Numbered from the stretch's first letter, positions 36,686-47,064 are shown. The stretch: 64,000 bases of DNA from Paramesorhizobium salinisoli (GCF_003335045.1 NZ_QOZG01000002.1:310001-374000), one strand, 5' to 3'. The notes: generated by a model from the sequence alone, not told the origin. Numbers and translations: made by a program.

Positions 36686-37452
36686 AAATTGGATTCCGTC
36701 AGCGAAATGTTGGACAGTGTGTCGGTCAGGCCCGTCAAATGGATGCCGCATTCGGTCTTGTCCGAGCCGGCCCAGCGTCCGGCGCGTTGGTCTTCGCCGT
36801 CCTCGACCGGCCTGGTGCAGGGCATGCAGCCGATCGAGCGATAGCCCTTCTCGACCAGCGGATGTGTGGGCAGGCCATGCGCGGCCATATAGGCCTGCAA
36901 ATCCGCCGTCTGCCAGCGGGCCAGCGGGTTGATACGGATGCGCGAGCCGACGGCTTCGAACACCGGAAGGGCGGCGCGCGTCGATGCCTGGAACTGCTTG
37001 CGGCCGGTCATCCAGGCGCGGTAGGGCGCCACGGCCCGCGCCATCGGCTCAACCTTTCGGATGAAGCAGCAGCGGTCCTTGTCGGTCATGGACAGGGCGC
37101 CAAAGGGATCGTCCCGCTTCAGCGAGGCCTGCAGGGGATAGACATTGTGGACATCCGTCAGGCCCAGTTCCTCGATAAGGCGGTCGCGATGCGCCATGGT
37201 CGCGCTGAAATGCTTTCCCGTGTCGAGAAAGATCACCGGTGTCGAATGATCGACCTCGGAAATCAAGTGCAGAAGCACCGCGGATTCCGCGCCGAACGAC
37301 GAGACCACGGCGATCTCCTCATTGAAGAGATGGTCGATGGCGAGTTCGATGATGAGCTTCGAATCAAGTCCGCCATAACGCGCTTCCAGCGCGCGCGCCT
37401 CATCGGCCACGGCCAGTTCGTCGGTATCAGGCAGCACGGCTGACTTCGCCAT
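36682..37452 (-). CDS. cysH: Assimilatory adenylyl-sulfate (APS/PAPS) reductase CysH
   Basis: A 256-aa enzyme that reduces activated sulfate to sulfite with thioredoxin/glutaredoxin. The nucleotide-binding region is VVSSFGAESAVLLHLI. The Cys pairs DRCCFIRK and CMPCTRP mark a [4Fe-4S] cluster, which indicates the APS-using type. The catalytic Cys is at about 235 in ECGIHL. The ATG at 37452 lies inside the 3' end of cysI (26-nt overlap) and the stop overlaps DUF934, so the block is tightly coupled. Confidence 0.96.
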   Translation of the reverse strand: MAKSAVLPDTDELAVADEARALEARYGGLDSKLIIELAIDHLFNEEIAVVSSFGAESAVLLHLISEVDHSTPVIFLDTGKHFSATMAHRDRLIEELGLTDVHNVYPLQASLKRDDPFGALSMTDKDRCCFIRKVEPMARAVAPYRAWMTGRKQFQASTRAALPVFEAVGSRIRINPLARWQTADLQAYMAAHGLPTHPLVEKGYRSIGCMPCTRPVEDGEDQRAGRWAGSDKTECGIHLTGLTDTLSNISLTESNL

Positions 37453-39097
37453 AGAGCGCCTCCTTGAACGGTGCGGCACCGACGCGCCTGTAGGCAGCGA
37501 GGAAGTTCTCGTCCTTGCCGGTGCGCAAACCGAGATAGGTATCGACGATCTTTTCGATGGCATCCACGACTTCTTCCGAGGAAAAGCCGCGGCCGGTGAT
37601 CTCGCCTACCGTGGTGATCTCGTCGGCCGAGCCGCCGAGCGTGATCTGATAGAGCTCCTCGCCCTTCTTCTCGACGCCCAGAATGCCGATATGGCCGACA
37701 TGATGATGGCCGCAGGCATTGATGCAGCCGGAAATCTTGATTTTCAATTCACCGATTTCAGACTGCCGCTCGGCCGCACCGAATCGCTCGGAAATACGCT
37801 GCGCCACCGGAATGGAGCGGGCATTGGCGAGAGCGCAATAGTCAAGGCCGGGGCAGGCGATGATATCGGTGATCAATCCAGCATTCGCGGTAGCGAGACC
37901 ATCGGCCAGGAGCAGTTCGTAGACCGTATGGAGGTCGGCGAGCGCCACATGCGGAAGCACCAGATTCTGCTCGTGGCTGACGCGGATTTCGTCCTGGCTG
38001 AACTTCTCGGCGATGTCGGCCACCAGTTCCATCTGCTCGGCGCTGGCGTCACCAGGGATGCCGCCGATGGGCTTCAACGAGATGGTGACGACGCCATAAT
38101 CCGGGTTCTTGTGCGGCGTGACATTCTGGTCGACCCAGGCGGCAAAACCGGTATCGGTCCTCTTGGCGGCGGCCAGTGCGCCCCAGCCTTCAGGCCGCTG
38201 CGGCAATACCGGCGGGCGGAAATAGGAGTCGATGGCGTCGATATCGCCCTGCGGCAGCTTGAGATCGCTCTCCTTCAGCGCCTGCCATTCGGCTTCGATC
38301 TGCCGGGTCAGTTCCTCCGTACCGGTCTCATGGACGAGGATCTTGATGCGCGCCTTGTACTTGTTGTCGCGGCGGCCATGCAGATTGTAAACGCGGACGA
38401 TGGCCGTGGTGTAGGAAAGCAGATCCTCGGCAGGCAGGAAATCGCGGATTTTCTTCGCCACCATCGGCGTGCGGCCCTGACCGCCGCCGACATAGACGGC
38501 GAAGCCCAGCTCGCCCGCCTCGTTCGTCTTCAGATGCAGACCGATATCGTGGACCTGGATTGCGGCGCGATCATGCTCGGCGCCGGTGACCGCGATCTTG
38601 AACTTGCGCGGCAGATAAGAGAATTCCGGATGCAGCGACGACCATTGCCGCAGGATTTCGGCGAAAGGGCGCGGATCGGCCACCTCGTCGGCGGCGACGC
38701 CTGCGAAATGATCGGCGGTGACATTGCGGATGCAGTTGCCAGAAGTCTGCATGGCGTGCATCTCGACTTCCGCCAGTTCGTCGAGAATCGCGGGAATGTC
38801 GGAGAGTGCAGGCCAGTTGTACTGGATGTTCTGCCGGGTGGTGAAATGGCCATAGCCACGGTCATAGACGCGGGCGATATGGCCGAGCCTGCGCATCTGG
38901 CGGCCGGACAGCGTGCCGTAGGGGACGGCAACGCGCAGCATATAGGCGTGAAGCTGGAGATAGACGCCATTCATCAGGCGCAGCGGACGGAACTGCTCCT
39001 CGGTCAGTTCGCCAGACAGCCGGCGCTGGACCTGATCCTTGAACTGCTCGACGCGGGCTGCGACAAAGGCGTGGTCGAACTCATCGTAACGATACAT
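37427..39097 (-). CDS. cysI: Sulfite (nitrite/sulfite) reductase hemoprotein CysI
   Basis: A 556-aa siroheme and [4Fe-4S] enzyme that reduces sulfite to sulfide with six electrons. Both ferredoxin-like half domains are visible (LRLMNGVYLQLHAYMLRVAVPYG; GHFTTRQNIQYNWP). The cluster/siroheme cysteines are in ACPGLDYCALANARS and SGCINACGHHHVGHIG. No flavin domain is fused and no cysJ is nearby, so electrons probably come from the ferredoxin encoded downstream. It is preceded by DUF2849 and cysG. Confidence 0.96.
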   Translation of the reverse strand: MYRYDEFDHAFVAARVEQFKDQVQRRLSGELTEEQFRPLRLMNGVYLQLHAYMLRVAVPYGTLSGRQMRRLGHIARVYDRGYGHFTTRQNIQYNWPALSDIPAILDELAEVEMHAMQTSGNCIRNVTADHFAGVAADEVADPRPFAEILRQWSSLHPEFSYLPRKFKIAVTGAEHDRAAIQVHDIGLHLKTNEAGELGFAVYVGGGQGRTPMVAKKIRDFLPAEDLLSYTTAIVRVYNLHGRRDNKYKARIKILVHETGTEELTRQIEAEWQALKESDLKLPQGDIDAIDSYFRPPVLPQRPEGWGALAAAKRTDTGFAAWVDQNVTPHKNPDYGVVTISLKPIGGIPGDASAEQMELVADIAEKFSQDEIRVSHEQNLVLPHVALADLHTVYELLLADGLATANAGLITDIIACPGLDYCALANARSIPVAQRISERFGAAERQSEIGELKIKISGCINACGHHHVGHIGILGVEKKGEELYQITLGGSADEITTVGEITGRGFSSEEVVDAIEKIVDTYLGLRTGKDENFLAAYRRVGAAPFKEALYGEVSRAA

Positions 39098-39208
39098 GGC
39101 TTTATGTGTTCCTGGTACGTCTGGCTGATCTGTCTGGCTTGTACGTCAGTGTTTGTTTAGCCGCATGATCCTGTCCGAAAAGTCTCCAACTTTCCGGGAT
39201 CATGCTGG

Positions 39209-39505
39209 TCACGCGGACGCGGTTTTGCGTGGTTCGTAATCGATGGTCGGGCCCGAGATGCGGATACGCTCGCGCAGGCGGAGCGGATAGAGCTCGCCAC
39301 CGCGGTCCTCGACATCGATCAGGTTGACATCGACCACCAGATTGGCGCGAATCGCAGCCTTGCCGACACTCTCCAGCGCCGCGGCAGCATCCGCGTCGCG
39401 TGCGACAAGCACACCCTCGATGGTCTCGCGCCACTCGCCGTCGGCACCATACCAAACGACCTCGCCATCTCGCAGGCGGTTGGCGGTCAGAACCTTGATC
39501 GTCAT
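39209..39505 (-). CDS. DUF2849 protein between cysG and cysI
   Basis: A 98-aa protein (MTIKVLTANRLRDGEVVWYG at the start, GELYPLRLRERIRISGPTIDY near the end). It matches the DUF2849 pattern, which is found mostly in alphaproteobacterial cysG-cysI clusters. A role in assimilatory sulfite reduction is suggested by context only. It starts 12 bp after cysG; the ATG at 39505 is used, with AAGGA upstream. Confidence 0.9.
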   Translation of the reverse strand: MTIKVLTANRLRDGEVVWYGADGEWRETIEGVLVARDADAAAALESVGKAAIRANLVVDVNLIDVEDRGGELYPLRLRERIRISGPTIDYEPRKTASA

Positions 39506-39517
39506 CAATTTCGTCCT

Positions 39518-41023
39518 TTACTCATTTGAAACCCGGGCTGAAATCCGGCTGGGCACCGGGGCTGCAATGTCAGGCCGACGGAGCGCCAGCGCTTCTGCTT
39601 TATGGATCGCCGCGCCGGCAACGGCGTCGCCGATCACAACCATAACCGGGCCCGAGAGATCACCGCGCGTTTCCAGCGCAGGCAAATCCTTCAGCAGCCC
39701 GTGGAACATTCGGCGATCCGAGCGGCTGGCATTCTCGACTACGGCAACGGCGGTGTCTTCGTGGAGGCCCGCTCCCATCAGCCTGGCTGCGACCGAGGCT
39801 GCAACGGAACTGCCCATATAGACGGCGATGGTCGCGCCTGAAAGGGCGAGTCGCGCCCAATCCGGCAGAATCTCGCCGGCCATGTCGTGGCCGGTGGTGA
39901 AGACCAGCGAAGAGGCGACACCGCGCAGCGTCAGCGGCAATTCCATGTCTGCGGCTGCGGCGAAGGCCGAGGTGATGCCCGGCACGATCTCGAAGCCGAT
40001 GCCGGCCTCGCGCAACGCCGCCATTTCTTCCCCTGCCCGGCCATACACCAGCGGATCGCCCGACTTGAGCCGCGCCACGCGCTTGCCCTCACGGGCGAGT
40101 TCCACCAGCAGCTCGTTGATCTCGTCCTGGCTCTTCGAGTGGCAGCCCTTGCGCTTGCCTACGGAAAGGCGCTCGGCGTCACGGCGGCCCATGGCGATGA
40201 TCGCCTCCGGGACGAGCGCGTCATGGACGATGACATCAGCCTCCATCAGCACGCGCTGGGCACGCAGCGTCAAAAGGTCTTCCGCGCCGGGACCGGCGCC
40301 GACCAGCCAGACATAGCCCTGTGGCGCACTCGGCTCGTTCAGGAGCCTTGTCGCAGCGGTGTGGGCGGCAGCCTGATCGCCACGGTCGACCCCGCGGGCC
40401 ACATCGCCCGAAAAGAAAGAGCGCCAGAACAGCCGGCGCGCCACGCCCTTCGGCAAAAATTTCTCGACGGCGGGGCGATAGGCATTGGCGAGGCGAGCGA
40501 GGTCGCCGAGACGCGGCGACAGCGCTGCATCGATGCTGGCGCGGATCATCTGCGTCAGCACCGGGCCTGTGCCCTCCGAGCCGATGGCGATGGCAAGCGG
40601 CGCGCGGTTGACGATCGCCGGCGTGTAGAAATCGCAGAGCTCCGGGCGGTCGACGACATTGACGGGAATATGCTGGCGTCGCGCCTCGGCGGCAACTGCC
40701 GTGTCGGTGTCCTCGTCGCCGGTAGCGACGAAGACGAGCTTTGCGCTGGCGATATGGGCGGGCTTGAAGCTCTCGGTCACATGTTCCAGGCCCTGCCCGG
40801 CGATATATTCCGCCAGTACCGGCTCCGGGTTTGCCGAGACGATGCGGATCAACGCGCTTGTCTGGCCGAGGAGCCGCGCCTTGTTGAGCGCTTCCTCGCC
40901 GTCGCCAACGACGACCACCACTTCATTCCGGATGCGGAAGAAGGCGGGGAAGACCGACAGGGAGGCTGAACCAAATGCCACGGAACGATATCCTCTGAGA
41001 AAGAGGCTCGGATTATCAGGCAT
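39518..41023 (-). CDS. cysG: Siroheme synthase CysG
   Basis: A 501-aa multifunctional enzyme that makes siroheme, the cofactor of CysI, from uroporphyrinogen III. Residues 1-210 are the NAD-dependent dehydrogenase/ferrochelatase part (VVVVVGDGEEALNKARLL, LVFVATGDED, NRAPLAIAIGSEGTGPVLTQMIR). Residues about 245-480 are the SAM methyltransferase part (VWLVGAGPGAEDLLTLRA, VHDALV, LKSGDPLVYGRAGEE, FEIVPGITSA). It is first in the sulfite-reduction block. The 214-bp upstream gap (41024-41237) holds its promoter and the palindrome ATGCTCCGGAGCAT at 41062-41075. Confidence 0.95.
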   Translation of the reverse strand: MPDNPSLFLRGYRSVAFGSASLSVFPAFFRIRNEVVVVVGDGEEALNKARLLGQTSALIRIVSANPEPVLAEYIAGQGLEHVTESFKPAHIASAKLVFVATGDEDTDTAVAAEARRQHIPVNVVDRPELCDFYTPAIVNRAPLAIAIGSEGTGPVLTQMIRASIDAALSPRLGDLARLANAYRPAVEKFLPKGVARRLFWRSFFSGDVARGVDRGDQAAAHTAATRLLNEPSAPQGYVWLVGAGPGAEDLLTLRAQRVLMEADVIVHDALVPEAIIAMGRRDAERLSVGKRKGCHSKSQDEINELLVELAREGKRVARLKSGDPLVYGRAGEEMAALREAGIGFEIVPGITSAFAAAADMELPLTLRGVASSLVFTTGHDMAGEILPDWARLALSGATIAVYMGSSVAASVAARLMGAGLHEDTAVAVVENASRSDRRMFHGLLKDLPALETRGDLSGPVMVVIGDAVAGAAIHKAEALALRRPDIAAPVPSRISARVSNE

Positions 41024-41237
41024 TCATCGGGGATTTATAAGAAACAGACTTGCGCCGGAACATGCTCCGGAGCATCCTTTTTCCCTAAAGGGGCGAAAGC
41101 GGGAATTTTCGTTCCGGGAGGCATGTCGAAAGACCGGCTTTGCGCATGTCGGAATGCGCTGCCTATATGCCTGTCTCGGCCCGACGGAATTGATTACTCT
41201 ACAAATATTATGGATTTTAACAACGACGCAAGTCGCT

Positions 41238-41609
41238 TTATCGGAAAGACGTGAAGGCAGCGGGTACATGCCGTGGCCAGCGCCATGGCAGGACAGCCAC
41301 GAGATCGAAACGCAGCGACAGAAGCGCCCGATCCGGCTGGCGCGCCAGCCAGAGATCGGCCGCCGCCTCGATCCGGCGCATGGAGGTATGATTGACGGCG
41401 TCCATCGCCGCTTCCAGCGTCGTGCGGGCCTTGACCTCGACGATGAGAACCAGATCGCCGCGCCGGGCAATCAGGTCGATCTCGCCAAGCCGCGTCCTGT
41501 AGCGGCGCGCGAGAATGCGGAAGCCTTTCAGCATCAAGGCGAACGAAGCCAGCCGCTCCGCCGAATGGCCGCGAAAGAACGCCTTGCGCTTGTGGCGGGC
41601 CGCTGTCAT
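41238..41609 (-). CDS. yraN: YraN family (UPF0102) protein
   Basis: A 123-aa protein with a restriction-endonuclease-like fold signature: [49 protein letters not shown]. The E-D-EVK residues match the nuclease active-site pattern. Function is unproven. The start overlaps the rsmI stop by 4 nt, a gene order widely conserved in bacteria. Confidence 0.94.
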   Translation of the reverse strand: MTAARHKRKAFFRGHSAERLASFALMLKGFRILARRYRTRLGEIDLIARRGDLVLIVEVKARTTLEAAMDAVNHTSMRRIEAAADLWLARQPDRALLSLRFDLVAVLPWRWPRHVPAAFTSFR

Positions 41610-42514
41610 GTGCCCCCGGCCTTGAGCGCGATGAGGCGCTGATAGAGCTCGCCCTTCTGCCCGCCGGTCATTCGCGCAGCCTCGCCCGCCGCTTTCGCCG
41701 GCGACATCTCGGCGGAAAGCGACAGGAGCAATCGGTCGATATCCCCAGGGCTTGTCGGCGCCTTCGCCTCGTCGGGCGGGCCGACCAGGAGCACGACTTC
41801 GCCGCGCAGCCGGTCCTCGCCGTCGAACTGGCTGGAGAGTTGCCCAAGCGGCGCGGCGACCACCGTCTCATAAGCCTTGGTCAACTCGCGGCAAAGCGCG
41901 CCCTTGCGGGTCTCGCCGAAAACCACGGCCATGTCTGCCAGCGTGGCGGCGGTGCGGTTGGGCGACTCGAAGAAGACCAGCGTCGCGTCGATGTGTTGCA
42001 GCGCCTCGAGCCGCGTGCGCCGTTGCCCCTGCTTGACGGGCAGGAAGCCGGCAAAATGAAAGCTGTCGGTTGGCAGGCCCGATGCGGTGAGCGCGGCGAG
42101 CACGGCGGACGCGCCGGGGATGGGGACGACGCGGATGCCCGCGGCCTTCGCCTCGCCCACCAGCCTGTAGCCGGGATCGGAGACGAGCGGCGTTCCCGCG
42201 TCGGAGACGAGCGCGACACTCTTGCCTTCGAGAAGGGCCGCGATCAGCTTCGGCCCGGCCTCGGCCGCATTGTGCTCATGATAGGCGACGGGCCGTCTGG
42301 CTATGCCGAAGCGGTCGAGCAGGACACGGGTGACGCGCGTGTCCTCGCAGGCCAGGATATCGGCGCCGGCGAGAGTTTCGAGGCCACGGATCGTCATGTC
42401 ACCGAGATTGCCGATCGGCGTGGCGACGATATAGAGCGCCGGTTCGAGCGGCCGTGCCCGGAAGGCGGCTGCGCCGATGATATATTCGCGCGGGGGACTA
42501 TTGGTGTCGTCCAA
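41606..42514 (-). CDS. rsmI: 16S rRNA (cytidine-1402-2'-O)-methyltransferase RsmI
   Basis: A 302-aa SAM-dependent tetrapyrrole-methylase-fold enzyme that methylates C1402 of 16S rRNA. Motifs: [69 protein letters not shown] and FESPNR. The length is normal for the family. It is coupled to yraN downstream. The 186-bp gap to hemW contains a large palindromic repeat. Confidence 0.96.
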   Translation of the reverse strand: MDDTNSPPREYIIGAAAFRARPLEPALYIVATPIGNLGDMTIRGLETLAGADILACEDTRVTRVLLDRFGIARRPVAYHEHNAAEAGPKLIAALLEGKSVALVSDAGTPLVSDPGYRLVGEAKAAGIRVVPIPGASAVLAALTASGLPTDSFHFAGFLPVKQGQRRTRLEALQHIDATLVFFESPNRTAATLADMAVVFGETRKGALCRELTKAYETVVAAPLGQLSSQFDGEDRLRGEVVLLVGPPDEAKAPTSPGDIDRLLLSLSAEMSPAKAAGEAARMTGGQKGELYQRLIALKAGGT

Positions 42515-42598
42515 GGAATTTTCCTGACTTGAATATCGCTACCCTATGCAGCAAATCACCTGCTGCAAAGCTATCTGAAGATACGTTGGCAGGACAGC

Positions 42599-42671
42599 GC
42601 GCCCCCCTCTGCACTGCCGGACATCTCCCCCCATGTGTGGGGGAGATGTCCGGCAAGACAGTGGGGGGCGC
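42599..42671. repeat. Long intergenic palindromic (REP-like) element
   Basis: The core stem TGCCGGACATCTCCCCC pairs perfectly with its complement across a 7-nt loop (17 bp). Outer arms GCGCCCCCC (42599-42607) and GGGGGGCGC (42663-42671) extend the fold across a 7-nt internal loop, about 73 nt in total. It looks like one unit of a dispersed Rhizobiales palindromic family and could also act as a transcript-processing or terminating hairpin. Confidence 0.8.
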
Positions 42672-42700
42672 CTAGCGATTTCATTAAAACAAGAACCGCA

Positions 42701-43888
42701 CTAAGCCGCCAAATCCGCTACCACCGCGTCCAAGAGAAGCGCGCCATCCGGCGTGGCACGGATGCGCGTGCCGCCCATCGGTTCGATCAGGCGCTGACCG
42801 ACAAGGCTTTCGAGCCTGCCGCGATCGATATCGTGTCCCGTCAGGCGGCGATAGCGGGCGAGGTCGATGCCCTCGACGAGCCGCAATCCCATCATCAGGA
42901 ACTCGTCGCCCTCCTGGGCACTCGTCAGATATTCTTCCTCGATGACCCCATGGCCCTGTCGCTCGGCCTTCTCCAGCCAGGTCTCGGGATGACGCTCGCT
43001 CATGGTGACGGTGCGGATGCCGTTTTCGATGAAGCGGCCATGAGCGCCCGGTCCGATGCCGACATATTCGCCATAGCGCCAGTAGACCAGATTGTGCCGG
43101 GATTCAGCACCCGGTGCCGCATGATTGGAAATCTCGTAGGCAGGGAGGCCATGGGCCGCCGTCACCGCCTGCGTTTCCAGATAAAGCGCTGCTGCGTGAT
43201 CGCCATCAGGGGTGACGAGCTTTCCCGCTTTCCAGAGATTATAGAAGGGCGTGCCCTCCTCGATGGTGAGCTGATAGAGCGAGAGATGATCGGCGGCGAG
43301 CGCGATCGCCTGCTGCAATTCCGCGCGCCATTCCGCGATAGTCTGGTCGGGCCTGGCATAGATCAAATCGAAGGACAGGCGAGGGAATATCTCCCGCGCC
43401 AGGCCGATTGCCGTCAGCGCTTCCTCGACATTGTGCAGACGACCGAGCCTTTTCAGATCCCGGTCGTTCAATGCCTGCACGCCAAGCGAGACGCGATTGA
43501 CGCCTGCCGCGCGATAGCCACGGAACCGGTCGGCCTCGACACTCGACGGGTTGGCCTCGAGCGTCACTTCCACGCCTTCGGCAATGCTCCAGTTGGCGGC
43601 GATCTCATTGAGAAGCTGCTCCACTGTGGCAGGCTGCATCAGCGACGGCGTGCCGCCGCCAAGAAAGATGCTGGTGACGGTGCGCGGACCGGTGCGCGCG
43701 CGCATGGTGCGCATCTCCTGCGCGAAAGCCTGGGCAAAGCGTGGCTGGTCGACCGGCTGGTGGCGGACATGGCTGTTGAAATCACAATAGGGGCACTTGG
43801 CCGCGCAGAACGGCCAGTGGACATAGACGCCGAAGGCGTTCTCGCCTTCCGCCCCATGAATCCTTTCCGGCCGCATCATCTGCCCCAT
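42701..43888 (-). CDS. hemW: HemW-like radical SAM heme chaperone
   Basis: A 395-aa protein related to coproporphyrinogen III oxidase HemN. The radical-SAM CxxxCxxC is in FCAAKCPYCDFNSH. The following motifs are typical: FLGGGTPSLMQP, VTLEANPSSVEADRFRGYRAAGVNRVSLGVQALND, HNLVYWRYGEYVGIGPGAHGR and the C-terminal DEFLMMGLRLVEGID. HemW proteins insert or carry heme rather than oxidise coproporphyrinogen. Possible starts are 43888 (used), 43879 and 43876, all close to the rdgB stop. Confidence 0.94.
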   Translation of the reverse strand: MGQMMRPERIHGAEGENAFGVYVHWPFCAAKCPYCDFNSHVRHQPVDQPRFAQAFAQEMRTMRARTGPRTVTSIFLGGGTPSLMQPATVEQLLNEIAANWSIAEGVEVTLEANPSSVEADRFRGYRAAGVNRVSLGVQALNDRDLKRLGRLHNVEEALTAIGLAREIFPRLSFDLIYARPDQTIAEWRAELQQAIALAADHLSLYQLTIEEGTPFYNLWKAGKLVTPDGDHAAALYLETQAVTAAHGLPAYEISNHAAPGAESRHNLVYWRYGEYVGIGPGAHGRFIENGIRTVTMSERHPETWLEKAERQGHGVIEEEYLTSAQEGDEFLMMGLRLVEGIDLARYRRLTGHDIDRGRLESLVGQRLIEPMGGTRIRATPDGALLLDAVVADLAA

Positions 43889-43889
43889 G

Positions 43890-44537
43890 TCACTCGATAC
43901 CCAGCGCATCGCGGGCGAAGAGCCGGAAGGCCCTGGCGCGGTGCGAAAGCGCCTGCGCCATGCCCGGCTTCCATCCGTGCTTCTCCTCGGCCTGCATTTC
44001 GCCGAAAGTCCTGTCGTAGCCATCGGGCCGGAAGAGCGGATCATAGCCGAACCCCTTGTCGCCGCGCGGCGGCCAGACGATGCCGCCCTCCACCTCGCCG
44101 CGATAGAAATCCGTATGCCCATCCGGCCAGGCGATGCAGATGACCGAGACGAAGCGAGCGCGGCGCTGGTCCGGCGACACAGCACCCTTGTCCTGCAACG
44201 CATCCTCGACCTTGCGCATGCCGTGCAGGAAATCGCGGGTGCCATCGGGCAGTTCCGCCCAATTGGCAGTGTAGACACCCGGTGCACCGCCGAGCATATC
44301 GACGACAAGGCCGGAATCGTCCGAAAGGGCTGGCAGGCCGGTGGCCTTTGCCGCGGCCAACGCCTTGATGGCGGCGTTTTCCTCGAAGGTCGTGCCGGTT
44401 TCATCGGGCTCGGATAGCCCCAGTTCGCCGGCCGATTGCGTTTCAAAGCCGAACGGGCCGATCAGATCGTCGATCTCGCGCAGCTTGCCCTTGTTATGGG
44501 TTGCGACAACCAGCCGGCCTTTTTCGAGCTTTCTCAT
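43890..44537 (-). CDS. rdgB: RdgB/HAM1 non-canonical purine NTP pyrophosphatase
   Basis: A 215-aa house-cleaning enzyme that hydrolyses (d)ITP and XTP to monophosphates, keeping damaged purines out of DNA. Motifs: [44 protein letters not shown] and [22 protein letters not shown]. The ATG at 44537 overlaps the stop of the VOC gene (ATGA); an upstream start at 44561 is less likely. hemW follows at once, so VOC, rdgB and hemW form a coupled unit behind rph. Confidence 0.96.
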   Translation of the reverse strand: MRKLEKGRLVVATHNKGKLREIDDLIGPFGFETQSAGELGLSEPDETGTTFEENAAIKALAAAKATGLPALSDDSGLVVDMLGGAPGVYTANWAELPDGTRDFLHGMRKVEDALQDKGAVSPDQRRARFVSVICIAWPDGHTDFYRGEVEGGIVWPPRGDKGFGYDPLFRPDGYDRTFGEMQAEEKHGWKPGMAQALSHRARAFRLFARDALGIE

Positions 44538-44962
44538 TCGATATTCCATAGTTGCGGCCATAATTGTGGTTCCGCGAATTCGAGCGAATTGCCCGAGGGA
44601 TCACGGAAATAGATCGAGTGGGCGCCATTCGGCCAGTCGAACTCGCTTTCGATCTCCACGCCATGCGCCTCAAGATGCGCCTTCCATTCGGCGATCTCGG
44701 CGCGGCTGGCGCTGAAGCAGAGATGGCCCGGGCCCTTTGCGCCATGCGTGGGGACAGGCAGCTTGCCCGGCGCGGACGGCTTGATGGTCTCGTCCGGGTC
44801 GAACAGGATCACCACGCCCGCGCCACAGCGGAAGAAGGCGGCGCGATGATCGGCATGGCCGGTCGGCTCAAGCCCCAGCACGTCGCGATAGAAAGCCACC
44901 GCACGAGGCAGATCCGCGACATAGAGAACGGATTCCAGAACGGCGGCGGGCTGCATCTTCAT
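44534..44962 (-). CDS. VOC (glyoxalase/bleomycin-resistance) family protein
   Basis: A 142-aa metalloenzyme-fold protein with paired beta-alpha-beta units: [23 protein letters not shown] and [29 protein letters not shown], ending [16 protein letters not shown]. The His and Glu residues fit VOC metal ligands. Substrate unknown. GGAGG lies upstream of the ATG. It is coupled to rdgB by a 4-nt overlap. Confidence 0.93.
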   Translation of the reverse strand: MKMQPAAVLESVLYVADLPRAVAFYRDVLGLEPTGHADHRAAFFRCGAGVVILFDPDETIKPSAPGKLPVPTHGAKGPGHLCFSASRAEIAEWKAHLEAHGVEIESEFDWPNGAHSIYFRDPSGNSLEFAEPQLWPQLWNIE

Positions 44963-44986
44963 GGCAGGTCCTCCTTCAGGAACCTC

Positions 44987-45703
44987 TCAGGCAACGGCCA
45001 TTTTCTGCAAGGAGACGAGCCGGTTGATGCCGCCACGCGCGAGCGCCATCAGCGAGGCGAACTCCTCTTCCGAGAATGGCACGCCTTCGGCAGTGCCCTG
45101 TATCTCGACGATGCCGCCCTTGCCGGTCATGACGAAATTGGCGTCCGTTCCGGCGGTCGAATCCTCGGCATAATCGAGATCGATGACAGGTACGCCCTCG
45201 CAGATGCCGCAGGAGATGGCGGCGACATGGTCCTTCAGAACCTTGTCGAGCTTGACCATCTGGCGGGTTTCCATCCAGCGCAGGCACTCGTGAAGCGCCA
45301 CCCAGCCACCGGTGATCGCGGCAGTGCGGGTGCCGCCATCGGCCTGGATGACATCGCAATCCACCGTGATCTGCTGTTCACCGAGCGCCTGGAGATCGAC
45401 GACGGCGCGCAGGCTGCGACCGATCAGCCGCTGGATTTCCAGTGTACGTCCGCCTTGCTTACCGGTGGAAGCCTCGCGGCGCATGCGATCGCCGGTCGAG
45501 CGCGGCAGCATGCCGTATTCCGCCGTCACCCAGCCCTTGCCGGAATTGCGCATCCAGCCCGGCACCTTCTCCTCGAGGCTCGCCGTGCAGAGCACCTGTG
45601 TATCGCCGAATTTGACCAGGCAGGAGCCCTCGGCATGTTTTGAAACGCCGCGCTCGAATGAGACGGCGCGCATTTCGTCTGCGGCGCGCTTGGATGGACG
45701 CAT
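44987..45703 (-). CDS. rph: Ribonuclease PH
   Basis: A 238-aa phosphorolytic 3'-5' exoribonuclease that trims tRNA 3' ends. Family motifs: [82 protein letters not shown]-type sequence (here [20 protein letters not shown]) and [18 protein letters not shown]. It is divergent from hrcA, a gene pairing common in alphaproteobacteria. Confidence 0.97.
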   Translation of the reverse strand: MRPSKRAADEMRAVSFERGVSKHAEGSCLVKFGDTQVLCTASLEEKVPGWMRNSGKGWVTAEYGMLPRSTGDRMRREASTGKQGGRTLEIQRLIGRSLRAVVDLQALGEQQITVDCDVIQADGGTRTAAITGGWVALHECLRWMETRQMVKLDKVLKDHVAAISCGICEGVPVIDLDYAEDSTAGTDANFVMTGKGGIVEIQGTAEGVPFSEEEFASLMALARGGINRLVSLQKMAVA

Positions 45704-45993
45704 TGATGACCTCGATTCCGTTTCGTGGGACGGCTTTTAGGCTGCAAACGCGCAAATAGAAAGAAGATTTGCCTGCTTTACCTGCGTTTGAAGCGCGCTG
45801 CAGCGCCGTGCGTCCCTTCGAGACACTGTAGAAGGCGGCCGCGGCATTCTGAATTTCCCCATTTTTTGTGCTCAAGCCGGCGTGGATTTCAGGAAACGTG
45901 CGGTCGCGCTTTGATCCCCGGGGAAGACCAGCATATATAATCATGTCCAATTCCGTTAAGGCTCGTTATGGGCAAAGGAGTCGTGCAACGAAC

Positions 45994-47064
45994 ATGATGA
46001 AAGCAGCAGTTCCCGAAACGCTTGCTACCCTCGATCAGCGCTCGCGCGACATCTTCCGGCGTATCGTCGAAAGCTATCTGAACGACGGCGAGCCCGTCGG
46101 GTCGCGCAATCTCTCGCGGATTCTGCCGCTGGCGCTTTCGCCGGCGACGATCCGCAATGTGATGAGCGATCTGGAGCAACTCGGTCTCATCTACGCGCCG
46201 CATGTCTCGGCGGGGCGCCTGCCCACGCAGATGGGCCTGCGTTTCTTCGTCGATGCGTTCCTGGAAATCGGCGACCTGCCACCCGACGAGCGTAAATCGA
46301 TCGAGGCCCAGGTGCGCGCGGCCGGAAGCGGCCATTCGGTGGAAAACGTGCTGACGGAGGCCAGCCAGATCCTCTCCGGCCTTTCGCGCGGCGCCGGGCT
46401 GGTACTGGCCACCAAGGCGGAAGGCGCGCTGAAGCATATCGAATTCGTGCGCCTCGATCCGACGCGGGCGCTGGCCGTTCTCGTCACGCAGAGCGGCGAC
46501 GTGGAAAACCGCATCCTCGACCTGCCGCCGGGGGTCACGGCATCGCAGCTCATCGAGGCGTCGAATTTTCTCAACGCCCATATTCAGGGCCGCACGCTTT
46601 CGGAAGCGCGCGGCGAACTCTCGCGGCTGAAGGAGGAAACCAAGCAGGCGCTAGACACGCTTTCGCAGCATCTGGTCGAGCAGGGGCTCGCCATATGGAG
46701 CGGCGGCGGCAACGACCAACCGACGCGGCTCATCGTGCGCGGGCGCGCCAATCTCCTGGAAAACCTCCACGCGCAGGAGGATATCGAGCGGCTAAGGCAT
46801 CTTTTCGACGATCTGGAGACCAAGGAAGGCATGATCCAGCTTCTCGACCTTGCCGAGGCGGGATCCGGCGTGCGCATCTTCATCGGCTCGGAAAACAAGC
46901 TTTTCTCGCTTTCCGGCTCATCGCTCGTGGTCGCTCCCTATAGAGACGCCGAACAGAGGGTGGTCGGCGCACTCGGCATCATCGGCCCGACGCGCCTCAA
47001 CTATGCGCGCATCGTGCCGATGGTCGATTATACTGCGCAGCTCGTCTCGAGACTTCTGCGATAG
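45994..47064 (+). CDS. hrcA: Heat-inducible transcription repressor HrcA
   Basis: A 356-aa repressor of groESL-type operons that binds CIRCE elements. The N-terminal winged HTH is [66 protein letters not shown]. The GAF-like dimerisation domain follows, ending [28 protein letters not shown]. The ATG at 45994 gives the family-typical length; in-frame starts at 45943 and 45868 would add unrelated residues. I see no CIRCE site in this window, so its targets lie elsewhere. grpE follows 119 bp downstream. Confidence 0.95.
   Translation: MMKAAVPETLATLDQRSRDIFRRIVESYLNDGEPVGSRNLSRILPLALSPATIRNVMSDLEQLGLIYAPHVSAGRLPTQMGLRFFVDAFLEIGDLPPDERKSIEAQVRAAGSGHSVENVLTEASQILSGLSRGAGLVLATKAEGALKHIEFVRLDPTRALAVLVTQSGDVENRILDLPPGVTASQLIEASNFLNAHIQGRTLSEARGELSRLKEETKQALDTLSQHLVEQGLAIWSGGGNDQPTRLIVRGRANLLENLHAQEDIERLRHLFDDLETKEGMIQLLDLAEAGSGVRIFIGSENKLFSLSGSSLVVAPYRDAEQRVVGALGIIGPTRLNYARIVPMVDYTAQLVSRLLR

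Noticed and set aside
37691-39160. 489-codon plus-strand frame opposite cysI (and 35168-36556 opposite the FNR)
   Set aside because: Shadow frames of well-supported minus-strand genes; compositions are His/Asp/Gly/Arg-biased as expected for antisense frames.
42635-44143. 502-codon plus-strand frame opposite hemW and rdgB
   Set aside because: Antisense shadow; the minus strand carries radical-SAM and HAM1 motifs.
45704-45993. CIRCE element or RpoH promoter upstream of hrcA
   Set aside because: No TTAGCACTC-N9-GAGTGCTAA pair and no CTTGAA-N17-CnATAT arrangement was found here.
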